A DNA stretch of 29,753 bases, taken from positions 1 to 29,753 of IMG/VR virus record IMGVR_UViG_3300036945_000407; one strand, written 5' to 3'. The notes beneath the pieces were generated by a model. That model saw only the letters and a program-made list of their open reading frames with translations, searched no databases and had not been told where the DNA came from. Every line of letters begins with the position of its first letter. Within the stretch, counting starts at the first letter, position 1. Shown here one piece after another: positions 12,996 to 21,637 of this stretch. The stretch is from a virus. The position numbers and the translations under genes were made by a program.

Positions 12996-15011
12996 TTATC
13001 CTAATGTAGCACTCGAAACGATGTTTCTGTCCAAGCCTTGTTGAGTGGTTACATCGTTAGCCACGACATAAGTTCTGATGGGTTTTTGACCTTGTTGTGC
13101 TATTGTTTGAGCAATTGCATTTGTGCTTGATGCTCCTACTACATTGATTGATGGTTGAATTGATTGAGGTGTTGAAATCGATGGTGTTGATATTGCACCA
13201 GATGGAACAGATGGTGTTGAACCACCTCCAGATGGTGTCTTTACTGCGAGAATACTTTTCACTGCTTTAAATCCAGTTACACTTGCAGCAATAACCGCTG
13301 GAATTGCCATTGGATAACCCAATTTTACACCCGCAGTAATACCTTGATAAGTATTCATTAAAGCACTTGCAACTGCCATAGTTTTTCCTACTGCGGTGTT
13401 TTTACCAATTACATCGGATGCCAAATCAAGACTATCTGAAACTGCTTTCATAAGTTCCATTTTGCCTTTTTGTTGTTCCTCATCTATTTTAGTTTCGGCA
13501 TCAACTGCATCCTTATGGATTTTTACTTTTTGACTTTCAGTTAGATTCTTGTCAGACAATAAAAGTGCTTCACGTTCTAATATTAATGCTTTTTTATTTT
13601 CAAAGGAAATCGTTTCATTTTCCAAATCCAATTCAATCATCGCGATTCTTTCCTCGTCTGCTTTTTCTTTTTTTGCAGTTTCCAATTCGGCATTTTGCAA
13701 ATCAAATGTTTCTTTCAGATTTTTCCTTGCCAGTTCCTTTTCAGTTTCAGTTGCAAAAATAGTTGCCAAATCAAGTTCCAATTGTCTACTGGCATTCTCT
13801 TGTGATAGGGCAAGTTTTTCCTCATCAGTAATTGCCAACAATGCCTTTTGCTCATCGTCAAATTTGGTGTTTAATTCCAAAAGTTTTTGAGCGTGAGCAG
13901 TTGCCATTGCCTCCTCCTTAAGTTGGAAATCTTTAAGCAATAATGCTTTGGCTTTTGCCTTTTCTTTTTCGCTTAAATTGACCGCATCTAATTCTTTTAA
14001 TGCTCTCTCTTTTTCAAGTTTTAATTTTTCAGCATCTGTCTTTGCACCTATGTCAAGGATGTCATTCGCATACTTATCCTCGAGTGCTTTTAAGGCATCC
14101 AATTGTTGTTTCCTTGCCTCTCTTGCTTTTTCCCTTAATGCCTCCGCTTTTTCATTTGCTTTTTCTTGTGCCTCTCTCCTTTTTTCAAGTGCCTCTTTTT
14201 CTGAATCTGTCAATTGCTTTTCACCCTCTCCAAAGGCTTTCATACTTTTTTTGTATGTGTCTCCAGCCTTATCAAATGACCCAGTCACTTTGTCTAATCC
14301 AGCAGAAATTGCATCGCCATCAAGTGTAAATACACCTTTCAATATTTGCATCGCACCGCCTCCAGCCTCTTTCAAAAAAGTAAAGTATGCCATCATTCCA
14401 GAATACACCATACTAACTGCCTCCGAAACATAAGGCAAGGCTTTCATAGCCAGATCCATAAAAATATCGACTAATGGCTCGACTGCTCTAAATATTCCAA
14501 ATGTGATTTTTTTCAATCCATCAAACAATGGTTGAATTTTTTTCATTGCACTTTCATTGCCTTGAAATGCAGAAACTAATCCGCCAAGCAATCCGACAAG
14601 CAAACCAATTCCAGTTGCTTTTAATGCACCGCTGAAAGTTTGTGTTGAAACTTTTACTTTATTGATTGCACCCCCAAGCATTCCAAGACCACCACCAGCA
14701 CCCTCAAGACTATCGACCCAGTCGGATGATGTTTTTTTGGCTGACTTAAGTTTGTCCTCCAAGTCATCAATATCGTTGTAAAGTTTTTTGAATTCCTCAC
14801 TTCCGACTGCGACATTTTTTAATTCACGTTTCAGTTGTTTTAATCCAGCAATTGACTGCTCAACTTGTACACCATTTCCAGCCTTTGAAAATGATTTCTG
14901 TGCCTCTTGTGCGTCTTTTGCAGTATTGTCAAACGCATCGCCTAATTTATTGACATCGGTTACTGCTTGACCAGTACTTACTTTTATTTTAACCTCTACT
15001 TCTTGCGACAT
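12996..15011 (-). CDS. tape measure protein
   Basis: 671 residues. Family layout: an N-terminal helical segment (residues 1-100), a Gly-rich hydrophobic stretch (about 128-150, GALKATGIGLLVGLLGG), a second hydrophobic region (165-210), a very long charged coiled coil (about 265-520, rich in EKEALEKRREAQEKANEKAE-like text) and a second Ala/Gly hydrophobic region (about 540-590). The C-terminus is Ser/Pro-rich. At about 1.5 angstrom per residue it predicts a tail near 100 nm, fitting a siphovirus. It sets tail length and is thought to enter the host membrane during DNA delivery. It follows the 51-residue gene with a 23-base overlap. Confidence 0.88.
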   Translation of the reverse strand: MSQEVEVKIKVSTGQAVTDVNKLGDAFDNTAKDAQEAQKSFSKAGNGVQVEQSIAGLKQLKRELKNVAVGSEEFKKLYNDIDDLEDKLKSAKKTSSDWVDSLEGAGGGLGMLGGAINKVKVSTQTFSGALKATGIGLLVGLLGGLVSAFQGNESAMKKIQPLFDGLKKITFGIFRAVEPLVDIFMDLAMKALPYVSEAVSMVYSGMMAYFTFLKEAGGGAMQILKGVFTLDGDAISAGLDKVTGSFDKAGDTYKKSMKAFGEGEKQLTDSEKEALEKRREAQEKANEKAEALREKAREARKQQLDALKALEDKYANDILDIGAKTDAEKLKLEKERALKELDAVNLSEKEKAKAKALLLKDFQLKEEAMATAHAQKLLELNTKFDDEQKALLAITDEEKLALSQENASRQLELDLATIFATETEKELARKNLKETFDLQNAELETAKKEKADEERIAMIELDLENETISFENKKALILEREALLLSDKNLTESQKVKIHKDAVDAETKIDEEQQKGKMELMKAVSDSLDLASDVIGKNTAVGKTMAVASALMNTYQGITAGVKLGYPMAIPAVIAASVTGFKAVKSILAVKTPSGGGSTPSVPSGAISTPSISTPQSIQPSINVVGASSTNAIAQTIAQQGQKPIRTYVVANDVTTQQGLDRNIVSSATLG

Positions 15012-15144
15012 TTTTATACTTTTTTATGTGTTTGAATGCCTCTGAAAATGTTTCTGGCAATTTGTTTTTCCCCTTTGCAATTGAAATCAACTCACTATCG
15101 TGTTTGAAATCTAATTTTAGGCAATCTAATATCTGTTTTATCAT
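14989..15144 (-). CDS. small protein before the tape measure
   Basis: 51 residues, basic, helical (FSEAFKHIKKYKN near 33-45). ATG at 15144, TAA at 14991-14989, overlapping the tape-measure start by 23 bases and starting six bases after the neighbouring gene's stop. The tight fit supports it; function unknown. Confidence 0.5.
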   Translation of the reverse strand: MIKQILDCLKLDFKHDSELISIAKGKNKLPETFSEAFKHIKKYKNVARSRG

Positions 15145-15149
15145 TTTTT

Positions 15150-17744
15150 TTAGTCTTTAATTAATCTTACTGCAAGTCCAAAATACAATTCTTTCCAAGT
15201 TTCAACACAAGTTAGGGTTGAATTAAACATAACATTATCATACGCATTTTCAGAATCTTTTTGTGTAGAAGTCCAAAAATAAGCATCATAACCTACTCGA
15301 TTAAAATCATTGTTTAAACTATTTGGCAATCCATAACGAAGACCAGAAGGATTTGCACTAAAAAGACTTGAATTATTTGCGTTATTTGGAGCAAACCAAT
15401 ACCCATCATTACCCTCAAGCGTTCCAGTAGATTTGAGTTTTCCTCCAGAAAGTGAACTGCCTCCTAATGTCGTTCTTAAAGTCTCCCATTCTGTTCTCGT
15501 AGGTATGTGATAACCTACTGGTGCCAAACCTCTTGAATCATTTACTGCATACCAATTGTATAATCTTCCGTAAATAGGCTCGGTGGCTGGGTCATTATTT
15601 ACATAACACCAAGCACCAGTTTCTAATAATCGCCATTCTTCTGGGTCAGAAACATAAGGTATTGTCACACCGTCTGCGTAAGTTGTAACAGATAAATTTT
15701 GAGTAGTCCAAATTTGTTCACCTATTAAAATTTCAGTAATAACATTTATTTGTTCTAACAATCCAATGTCTGTCAGTAGTTCAAATTGTACCAGTCCAGT
15801 TGTCAAATCTGTTGTGAATGTATTGATTTTATATTTAGCATCACGTATAATGATACTATCGTTCAATTTAAGCGATGTTAATATGCTTGTCGGTAGTATG
15901 GCACTCAACTTAATTAATCGTGATTTATAATTGAAAATATTACTCAAATAATTTTCGTAATATTGTTTGTACAATCCATTTACAACTGTTTCATTATTTA
16001 AAGTAGACACTTGAGTAGGAAAATTCAAACCATAAATAGTCCCATTATCAAATAAAACTTCTTGTCCAAATGCTTTATATGTAAAATTTATACCTCCAAT
16101 ATAAAATTGAGGCACAGTTTGTGTTCCAGAATATTGGTAGTCAAATAAAATTGTAGGTTTTGGAATATATGATTTAAAATCTGTTTTTAAAGAATATCCA
16201 ACTTGTAATTTTTCAATTAAATTATTAAAATTTAGATTTTCAAATGGTAATTTAATTGAATATTCCTCTCCGTCATTTCCAGTATTGTAAAGTAAAGAAC
16301 CATATTCAATTCCATTTTGTGAATTAAAAGCTACATTTATAAATGACTGCGACTTCTCATATTGAAAGTTTATTCTTTTGTATGTTTTTACTCGATTTAA
16401 ATCTTTTTTGTCTTGTAATACGTACTTTGTTATTTCTACATTATTTCCAGCATCGTAATAGCTTTGTAATTGCTCAATTGTGTAATTTATTCCATCTTCT
16501 GAAAAGCAAGTTAAATTAAACATTTTTAATATTCCAGAAAAGAAATCCTCAATTTTTATTTCTGGCATATATGAATTTAATGGTAATTTAGGAACTATTG
16601 TAGTTTGTGCTTGTGGGGATTTGCTCATCTCCATATAATTATTGTTCCCACTATAAGTAACTTGTAATTGATTATTTGCTTCAAATGTAATAGGTTGCTC
16701 GGATGATATATAAAAATTATATACATCATTTGGATTTACATTATTAATTGAAATTAACAAATCAAAAATTACTGTCGTACCTCCAGCCGTAGCATTTCTT
16801 GAATTTATTTCTCTGCCATTTTTATATAGACTTACTTTGTAAGGAAATCCATATCCGCTGGTAACTAAAACATTACATTTTGCACTATAATAATGAGTTG
16901 CTGAACCTATTAAAAATCTAAAACTGTAAGTTTCTATACTGCTGGAAAAAAAAACAGTTGATGATGGCGGATATGTAATAACTTGATTGAAAGTTATTTT
17001 TTGTGGTACTGAATAATAGCTAAATGTTTCCGCATTTTTTAACCACAAATAAGCATCCCTAAATCTCGTATCAGTTAAAAATGCTCCATCAAAATTGATT
17101 AAAAATTTAGTTTCAATCATATTAAATAAAGCCGATATTCTTATGGCTGGGAATAATTCATTATGTCTTATGCCATAAGTAGCAGATGCACCTATGTTGT
17201 TAGTGACTCCGTTTGAATCATCATAACTCCATAATCTGCTTGACGATATAAGAGGGAACATTACATCACGACTTGCAACATTATCAACTACTCGTGAATA
17301 TACATTATTTGAAGTATAATCAATATCATAGTATGATGTGTTCAAATCTTTTAAATACAATCCATCAAATGTATCTTTTAAATTACCTAATATTCCTATA
17401 AAAGTAATTGAATAATTTTGTGCTTGACCATCGACTAAATTCGCACTTTCAAGTTGAATTTTTCCTTTTCGAAATGTGATAGTGTCTATTTCAATATAAG
17501 CATCTGACTTAACTAATGTACTGAATGGAGCATCATTTGAGTTGTCGTACCAATGACGAAATATTTTATTGTTTTGTACTGATGCTGGGACTGTAAATGT
17601 CTGACTGAAATCAGTAAAGGTTTTACTTATATCGTTGATGTTTTGAATAGAACTTGTTACAGATATTTTTTCATCGTCAAATAAATCAATTCGGTTGTAT
17701 TCGTTTGTATCAACATCTTTTATATATATGGCTACTGTAAGCAT
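15150..17744 (-). CDS. large tail protein with C-terminal Fib_succ_major (C-type-lectin-like) domain
   Basis: 864 residues. Residues 1 to about 670 form a beta-rich tail protein that starts LTVAIYIKDVDTNEYNRIDL and contains FTDFSQTFTVPAS, a pattern I know from Bacteroidetes phage tail genes. The last 191 residues (674-864) match the Fibrobacter succinogenes major paralogous domain: IGEQIWTTQNLSVTTYADG, GRLYNWYAVNDSRGLAPVGY, HIPTRTEWETL, FWTSTQ, and the closing GLAVRLIKD. This domain has a formylglycine-generating-enzyme/C-type-lectin-like fold, the same general fold used for hypervariable ligand binding in other phages. It is probably displayed at the tail tip for host recognition. It sits between a 374-residue tail protein (abutting) and the tape measure. 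Confidence 0.8.
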   Translation of the reverse strand: MLTVAIYIKDVDTNEYNRIDLFDDEKISVTSSIQNINDISKTFTDFSQTFTVPASVQNNKIFRHWYDNSNDAPFSTLVKSDAYIEIDTITFRKGKIQLESANLVDGQAQNYSITFIGILGNLKDTFDGLYLKDLNTSYYDIDYTSNNVYSRVVDNVASRDVMFPLISSSRLWSYDDSNGVTNNIGASATYGIRHNELFPAIRISALFNMIETKFLINFDGAFLTDTRFRDAYLWLKNAETFSYYSVPQKITFNQVITYPPSSTVFFSSSIETYSFRFLIGSATHYYSAKCNVLVTSGYGFPYKVSLYKNGREINSRNATAGGTTVIFDLLISINNVNPNDVYNFYISSEQPITFEANNQLQVTYSGNNNYMEMSKSPQAQTTIVPKLPLNSYMPEIKIEDFFSGILKMFNLTCFSEDGINYTIEQLQSYYDAGNNVEITKYVLQDKKDLNRVKTYKRINFQYEKSQSFINVAFNSQNGIEYGSLLYNTGNDGEEYSIKLPFENLNFNNLIEKLQVGYSLKTDFKSYIPKPTILFDYQYSGTQTVPQFYIGGINFTYKAFGQEVLFDNGTIYGLNFPTQVSTLNNETVVNGLYKQYYENYLSNIFNYKSRLIKLSAILPTSILTSLKLNDSIIIRDAKYKINTFTTDLTTGLVQFELLTDIGLLEQINVITEILIGEQIWTTQNLSVTTYADGVTIPYVSDPEEWRLLETGAWCYVNNDPATEPIYGRLYNWYAVNDSRGLAPVGYHIPTRTEWETLRTTLGGSSLSGGKLKSTGTLEGNDGYWFAPNNANNSSLFSANPSGLRYGLPNSLNNDFNRVGYDAYFWTSTQKDSENAYDNVMFNSTLTCVETWKELYFGLAVRLIKD

Positions 17745-18869
17745 TTAAATTGCGTCATTTATAAGATTAAAGGCATATTCGAACTCTATTTCATAATTTA
17801 TGTTTTTGTCCTTTAAAGTGGTCTTTAAATCGCTTGACTGACTTTTAACTGTTACTGGTTTACCATCTAATAAAACAGTTTCAGATAAAAGTAAATCTGT
17901 TATCAATTCTGAATAGTTCTCATCAACAAAACCAGTATTCAATTTTATTGTCTGTTTTCCATTTGTATTAAAAGTTTTGAACTGACCGATTGCAGTATTG
18001 TAATTGATTGCACTTTGTGTTAATTTATAATCTGTTCCTTTTACTGAAATGGAATTGCTTTGTGCTTTGAAAAATGTAATAGTTTGCCATCCACCATAAC
18101 GGTTTACAAAATCACAAAGTACTGGGCTATATTTGCATTCTTCAATTGGATAGGTAAAAAATGACGGTAAAATTGTAGGACTTCCAGATGCTGGAGTGTA
18201 TGTAATTGTAACTTTGCATCCATTTACAAATTGATTATACGATTTTATAGGACTTATTGGTTGAGCTAAATTATATATTCCAGAAAATCCAACTGACAAA
18301 CTATTTGTGTAATTATAAACAGTGCCATCTATTGTCTCATATTTCACATCAATAGTCGTGGTTGTAAATGTAGGTTTATCAATTAATAAATTAAAATATT
18401 GAATGTTTACATTTGGATATGAAGATTGAGAATAGTAATAATTATTAATATTTGTATTTGCTAAAAGTAAAATTTTTGTTTCAGTTGGATTTTGATAACC
18501 ATCTGAATAATTTAAAAAACCATTTACCCCTACATAATCAGTACTACTACCCACTTGCGTATAAGTACTTCCGACTAATTTATATCTTTTAATTTGAAAA
18601 AATACCCATTCATTATTTTGCTCAACTGCTCCATAAAATGGCACATAAGTAGCTTTTATATTATCTATATATTCCTTTACATAATTAGACACATTGTAAA
18701 CTGTACTTAATTGTGTTGTACTTGGATTTGATTTTGATAATGTATATGTTTTTAATGGTGAAGATGAACTACCTCCATATTGCCAAATTAATATATCAAT
18801 CTTACTTCCTATTGAACCGCTCTCATTTACTTCAACAATAAATGGACTTCTAACTTTTACTACTTTCAT
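17745..18869 (-). CDS. tail-associated structural protein, unknown function
   Basis: 374 residues, rich in Tyr, Thr, Ser and Asn and apparently all beta. It opens KVVKVRSPFIVEVNESGSIG and contains LCDFVNRYGGWQTITFFKAQ near the C-terminal third, text I associate with a protein that always precedes the large tail protein in related phages. It abuts the next gene with no gap. Candidate distal tail or baseplate-like protein; not certain. Confidence 0.65.
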   Translation of the reverse strand: MKVVKVRSPFIVEVNESGSIGSKIDILIWQYGGSSSSPLKTYTLSKSNPSTTQLSTVYNVSNYVKEYIDNIKATYVPFYGAVEQNNEWVFFQIKRYKLVGSTYTQVGSSTDYVGVNGFLNYSDGYQNPTETKILLLANTNINNYYYSQSSYPNVNIQYFNLLIDKPTFTTTTIDVKYETIDGTVYNYTNSLSVGFSGIYNLAQPISPIKSYNQFVNGCKVTITYTPASGSPTILPSFFTYPIEECKYSPVLCDFVNRYGGWQTITFFKAQSNSISVKGTDYKLTQSAINYNTAIGQFKTFNTNGKQTIKLNTGFVDENYSELITDLLLSETVLLDGKPVTVKSQSSDLKTTLKDKNINYEIEFEYAFNLINDAI

Positions 18870-19027
18870 AATGTGTGATGTATTGTGTCAATCAAATTTT
18901 CATCGATATATATTTCCTCTTTGCAAGTCCAAAGATTTACATATTGCGTTGAATTTATTTCTGTTTCGCTTTCAATTATAAAAGTTGGAATTTCATCTGC
19001 ACCTTTGTATATTTTGACTATGTTCAT
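18866..19027 (-). CDS. small tail-cluster protein
   Basis: 53 residues. ATG at 19027 overlaps the previous stop in the ATGA style (previous gene ends at 19024), and its TGA (18868-18866) overlaps the next ATG. Acidic, with alternating beta-type residues (EIPTFIIESETEINSTQYVN). No known domain; the double overlap supports translation. Confidence 0.65.
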   Translation of the reverse strand: MNIVKIYKGADEIPTFIIESETEINSTQYVNLWTCKEEIYIDENLIDTIHHTL

Positions 19028-19572
19028 TTTGTATTGAAATTTGATTTGATTAAAAAATTAACTGTGGATTGTACATCCAAAGCAAAAGCATCTTGAATAA
19101 CATTTGACAATGACTTCATATTTGACTCAACTGCATTCGATAGGAAATGGTTTGGTGCAATACCTTGATGATAAACTGCCTCACGTACCGCATAAGGACT
19201 CAATCCTCTTTTCTGACTCCATTCTATGAAATGCTTTACTGATGGCTTTACACCCTCTTTAAATGAGTAAGGACTCTTGCCTCCTTTTTGCTTCCACAAC
19301 TTTCCTCTGTTGTTTGTTCTTTTGAATGCAGATGTTGTTTTTCTTACACCTCCAACACCTCTCACACCCTTGTCAACAAATGCACCATAAGGCATCATTT
19401 TTATTCCAATCTCAATTGAGTTTTTTGACACCTTTGCACCTAAATTAGTCAATGTGTCTTTCAACTTTCCAGAATCAACTTTGCCACTACTTATAAGATT
19501 AGCTTTTGCGTCTGCAACTATCTTGTCGCTGAAATCATCAAGTGCCTCTTTTAAGTTGTCAATCTTTAACAT
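19024..19572 (-). CDS. HK97 gp10-like tail/neck component
   Basis: 182 residues. A helical start is followed by the motif MMPYGAFVDKGVRGVGG (about 58-74), characteristic of the HK97 gp10 group, which acts at the head-tail joint or in tail completion. A basic glycine-rich stretch follows, then a second motif near IAPNHFLSNAVESN. It lies in the usual pair with the next upstream 158-residue protein and overlaps its end by seven bases. Confidence 0.72.
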   Translation of the reverse strand: MLKIDNLKEALDDFSDKIVADAKANLISSGKVDSGKLKDTLTNLGAKVSKNSIEIGIKMMPYGAFVDKGVRGVGGVRKTTSAFKRTNNRGKLWKQKGGKSPYSFKEGVKPSVKHFIEWSQKRGLSPYAVREAVYHQGIAPNHFLSNAVESNMKSLSNVIQDAFALDVQSTVNFLIKSNFNTK

Positions 19573-20042
19573 TTGCTTATGTCATTTGGAACAGTCACAT
19601 TGAATGTCGTTGAATATCCAGCCAACATTCCCTCCATTTCTTTATTGATAAAGTCAGATTGAATGTCTCCATCCAATTGCCAAATGTATTCATTGATGCT
19701 TCCCTCTCTCAATCTTGCAACCAATCGATTGATAACATACAACTGATTTGTCCAAATGTAGATTAGATTGTCATTTCCATAAATGTTGTCTGCTGGTAAA
19801 TCTTTTGAAATATCAACGATGTCCACATTCACAACTGTAATCTGGAATGTCAATGAGTTTTCAGAATGGGTCACATTATCCATTGTGATATTTGCCAAAG
19901 GAAACATCGTTTGTTTCGCCAGATCCACTTCTGTCATTTCTCCAAGAGTAACTTTGTTACAGAATGGGTTTGAATCCAGTTCAGTTTTTATTGCATCAAT
20001 CACTCTATAAATTGCCTCAACTCCTCTTAAATTATCTGCCAT
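19566..20042 (-). CDS. probable tail completion/terminator protein
   Basis: 158 residues. A helical start (GVEAIYRVIDAIKTELDSNP) followed by FCNKVTLGEMTEVDL and PLANITMDNVTHSENSLTF, with a beta core, fits the alpha/beta tail-terminator or head-completion group found in Bacteroidetes phages. It sits between the tail assembly chaperone and the gp10-like gene, a standard location. Assignment is by context and general shape. Confidence 0.6.
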   Translation of the reverse strand: MADNLRGVEAIYRVIDAIKTELDSNPFCNKVTLGEMTEVDLAKQTMFPLANITMDNVTHSENSLTFQITVVNVDIVDISKDLPADNIYGNDNLIYIWTNQLYVINRLVARLREGSINEYIWQLDGDIQSDFINKEMEGMLAGYSTTFNVTVPNDISKC

Positions 20043-20783
20043 TTTTTCTTTGTATTTTTGTCAATTCCTCTGCCTCTTTTTTTCTCTTGTCTATTTTGTA
20101 GCAAAGATTATTCAAACAAGTGTGGATGTTTAGTTGTTCGATAGCCTCATATTTGGTAATGTCTCCTCCAGCCAATTCGTCAATTGTGCTATACCAATTC
20201 CAGTTAGTTTCAAATTCGGATGGCTCTGAAACTCCTTCTCCATCTCCGAAGAATTGAGGATATATTTCACACAATCCAAGCCTAAATTCCAAAAAAAAAC
20301 CATCGCTCCGATTACTGCACTCAATGGCATCTTTCTAATGTACTGGTGATATTTGTCACCCTCGTACTTTTCAATGTTGTACAACCCATTTGATTCATTC
20401 TTGATTGGTCTGTACAAAACACCCATTGCAATATGCATTGCACTCCAGTCTGAAATATTACCATTCAAATCTAATAGTTCAGCATAAGTCATTTTGTCAA
20501 GATCCGGCATCCATCCAAATTGGATTCCATTCACTTCAAATCTCTCAACTCTTTCTGGTTGCTTTTCAAGAATATTGTCCAAGATGTCAGATATGTTTTC
20601 AACTGAATCGTATTCCATATTCATTATCTGCTCTCTGGATAACTTACAGAATATTTCAATCTTTTTTATCTTAAGATATTCCTCTGCATCTGGGAGTTTC
20701 TTTCTGCTTTCAATCTCTTGGTTGTATTCTTGATACTGAATCAATGTGATGTCATTTAGACTGCTTGGGATGACTAACTTCAT
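20032..20783 (-). CDS. tail assembly chaperone, -1 frameshift fusion product (G-T type)
   Basis: The 217-residue frame from 20783 and an 86-codon frame ending at 20032 overlap by 163 bases, offset by -1. The second frame has no ATG near its beginning (only TTG at 20292), but it is open across a run of nine Ts. Slippage after Phe164 joins them into a 250-residue product. Its extension carries a helical, lysine-rich tail (CYKIDKRKKEAEELTKIQRK). In lambda and many other phages a low-frequency -1 shift gives the G-T fusion that recruits tail tube protein to the tape measure. The extension ends 11 bases inside the next gene. A homopolymer sequencing error is the alternative. Confidence 0.65.
20130..20783 (-). 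CDS. tail assembly chaperone, unshifted product (G type)
   Basis: 217 residues ending in NWLEETLPNMRLSNN. The text from KLVIPSSLNDITLIQYQEYN through YLKIKKIEIFCKLSREQI is a common opening of chaperone-like tail proteins in Bacteroidetes phages, and QFGWMPDLDKMTYAELLDL (about 88-106) continues the family pattern. It is the first gene after the terminator at 20844-20871 and therefore probably opens the tail transcript. The weak late motif at 20803-20826 precedes it. Confidence 0.72.
   Translation of the reverse strand: MKLVIPSSLNDITLIQYQEYNQEIESRKKLPDAEEYLKIKKIEIFCKLSREQIMNMEYDSVENISDILDNILEKQPERVERFEVNGIQFGWMPDLDKMTYAELLDLNGNISDWSAMHIAMGVLYRPIKNESNGLYNIEKYEGDKYHQYIRKMPLSAVIGAMVFFWNLGLDCVKYILNSSEMEKEFQSHPNLKLTGIGIAQLTNWLEETLPNMRLSNN
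20292..20298 (-). other. candidate slippery heptamer for -1 frameshift
   Basis: The minus strand reads GTT TTT TTT TGG in the zero frame, giving T TTT TTT, an ideal X XXY YYZ heptamer within a nine-T run (20299-20291). A slip of one base changes the next codon from TGG to TTG and enters the downstream frame. Confidence 0.6.
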
Positions 20784-20802
20784 ATTGCTTGTTTATTTAA
20801 GA

Positions 20803-20826
20803 TATAACGCATTTATTAATAATTTG
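20803..20826 (-). promoter_or_regulatory. late-gene upstream motif, weak copy before the tail operon
   Basis: CGTTATA is present on the minus strand (20809-20803), but the upstream block is only CAAATTA and is one base closer. The ATG is 20 bases downstream. Its position between a terminator and the first tail gene makes it the only visible start signal for that transcript. Confidence 0.4.
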
Positions 20827-20843
20827 AGAGGAAATGTATGAGC

Positions 20844-20871
20844 AAAAAAAAACACCCCATCTGGAGTGCTT
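20844..20871 (-). terminator. Rho-independent terminator before the tail operon
   Basis: Hairpin 20851-20858 with 20863-20870 (wobbles at two positions), four-base loop, and a nine-T tract on the minus strand (20852-20844). It separates the small-gene operon from the structural genes. Confidence 0.8.
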
Positions 20872-20890
20872 AAAATGCTTTGTGTATTTT

Positions 20891-21103
20891 TTATTTGTTG
20901 AAGCAGTCGAGTAAATTTACAATGTCTAAATTTGTTTTGTTGTATTGGCAAATTACGCTTGATGTATTTACTGTCAAATACAATGGACTGATTACTTCCT
21001 CTTCTAATTCTCTTTTTAACTTTGCAATTAGACTTGGATATAAATGCTCTTCTGCTTCCATTGCTTGTAATACTTCTGGTTTTAATCTTTGTAGTAAGTT
21101 CAT
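20891..21103 (-). CDS. small hypothetical protein
   Basis: 70 residues beginning MNLLQRLKPEVLQAMEAEE, an opening seen in several small Bacteroidetes phage proteins. The first 35 residues are an acidic amphipathic helix; the rest may be a short strand-helix unit. It has a CACTAAAAC-type leader (ACTAAAACA, 21111-21125) and is followed by a terminator. Function unknown. Confidence 0.65.
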   Translation of the reverse strand: MNLLQRLKPEVLQAMEAEEHLYPSLIAKLKRELEEEVISPLYLTVNTSSVICQYNKTNLDIVNLLDCFNK

Positions 21104-21121
21104 AATATTTTGTTTTAGTAA

Positions 21122-21319
21122 TTAATTTAATTTTGCTTTTTTTAATCTTTCAATTACTTCGTCATAAGTTAAATTTATTACTTCAGATAATTTTGTGTCT
21201 GAAAAAAAATATAATTTGCACGTATAATTATTTTGTTCGGTAATACATCTAATATCATTTATGTCTATTAAAATTCTTTGTTTGCTTTCATAAGCAGTAA
21301 ATTCAATAAAATTTTTCAT
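21122..21319 (-). CDS. small FlbD-like beta protein
   Basis: 65 residues with the pattern MKNFIEFTAYESKQRILIDI followed by NDIRCITE and LTYDEVIERL. This resembles the short FlbD-like group, single-sheet proteins often found in phages and believed to mediate protein or DNA contacts. No catalytic residues. It sits two bases after the preceding gene's stop, in the three-gene transcript between the promoter at 21554-21586 and the terminator at 20844-20871. Confidence 0.6.
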   Translation of the reverse strand: MKNFIEFTAYESKQRILIDINDIRCITEQNNYTCKLYFFSDTKLSEVINLTYDEVIERLKKAKLN

Positions 21320-21320
21320 A

Positions 21321-21518
21321 TTAATTTAATAAGTGAATTAAACCATAAACATTTTTACAAATCTGATTTTTTGCTTTTATGCTTCTTTCTGTTCTTTGTT
21401 CTAACATTTCTGTTATTAATTTATTTTCTTCAATTATTGCTAACTTAACTGCTTCCATTGCATCTACTCCTTGAATCATTAAGTTAATTGCTCTTTCTTC
21501 GATTGATTTTGATAACAT
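21321..21518 (-). CDS. small helical hypothetical protein
   Basis: 65 residues, entirely helical by composition (ERAINLMIQGVDAMEAVKLA, then EENKLITEMLEQRTERSIKA), recalling a dimerising regulator or adaptor but with no clear HTH. It is first in the transcript from the promoter at 21554-21586 and carries a CACTAAAACAAA leader at 21523-21537. The strong regulated-looking promoter suggests an early or controlled gene. Confidence 0.65.
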   Translation of the reverse strand: MLSKSIEERAINLMIQGVDAMEAVKLAIIEENKLITEMLEQRTERSIKAKNQICKNVYGLIHLLN

Positions 21519-21553
21519 AATATTTGTTTTAGTGTTTCGCTTTATTGCTGGTA

Positions 21554-21586
21554 CAAATATACAACTAAATAAATGTTATAAACAAA
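21554..21586 (-). promoter_or_regulatory. Bacteroidetes-type promoter for the 21518 operon
   Basis: Minus strand -33 TTTG (21586-21583), 21 bases, -7 TATATTTG (21561-21554). The same spacing and flanking sequence occur at 26170-26202. Confidence 0.78.
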
Positions 21587-21605
21587 TTTTTTATAACTTA
21601 TTTTT
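21572..21605. repeat. promoter/operator repeat, copy 1
   Basis: 33 of 34 bases match 26188-26221. It contains the inverted repeat TTATAAA-N7-TTTATAA (21576-21596), centred on the -33 element, the layout expected of a repressor operator. Confidence 0.75.
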
Positions 21606-21637
21606 AATCTTTTTTAAAATAATTTCTAACTGCTTGA

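Noticed and set aside
13549-14433. Long plus-strand open frames opposite the tape measure gene
   Set aside because: They are Ser/Phe-rich antisense reflections of the Lys/Glu/Ala coiled coil, without leaders or recognisable domains.
15150-15400. Diversity-generating retroelement acting on the lectin-like tail domain
   Set aside because: No reverse transcriptase is encoded, and I found no near-copy of the 3' end of this gene with adenine-specific differences in the gene-free island or elsewhere.
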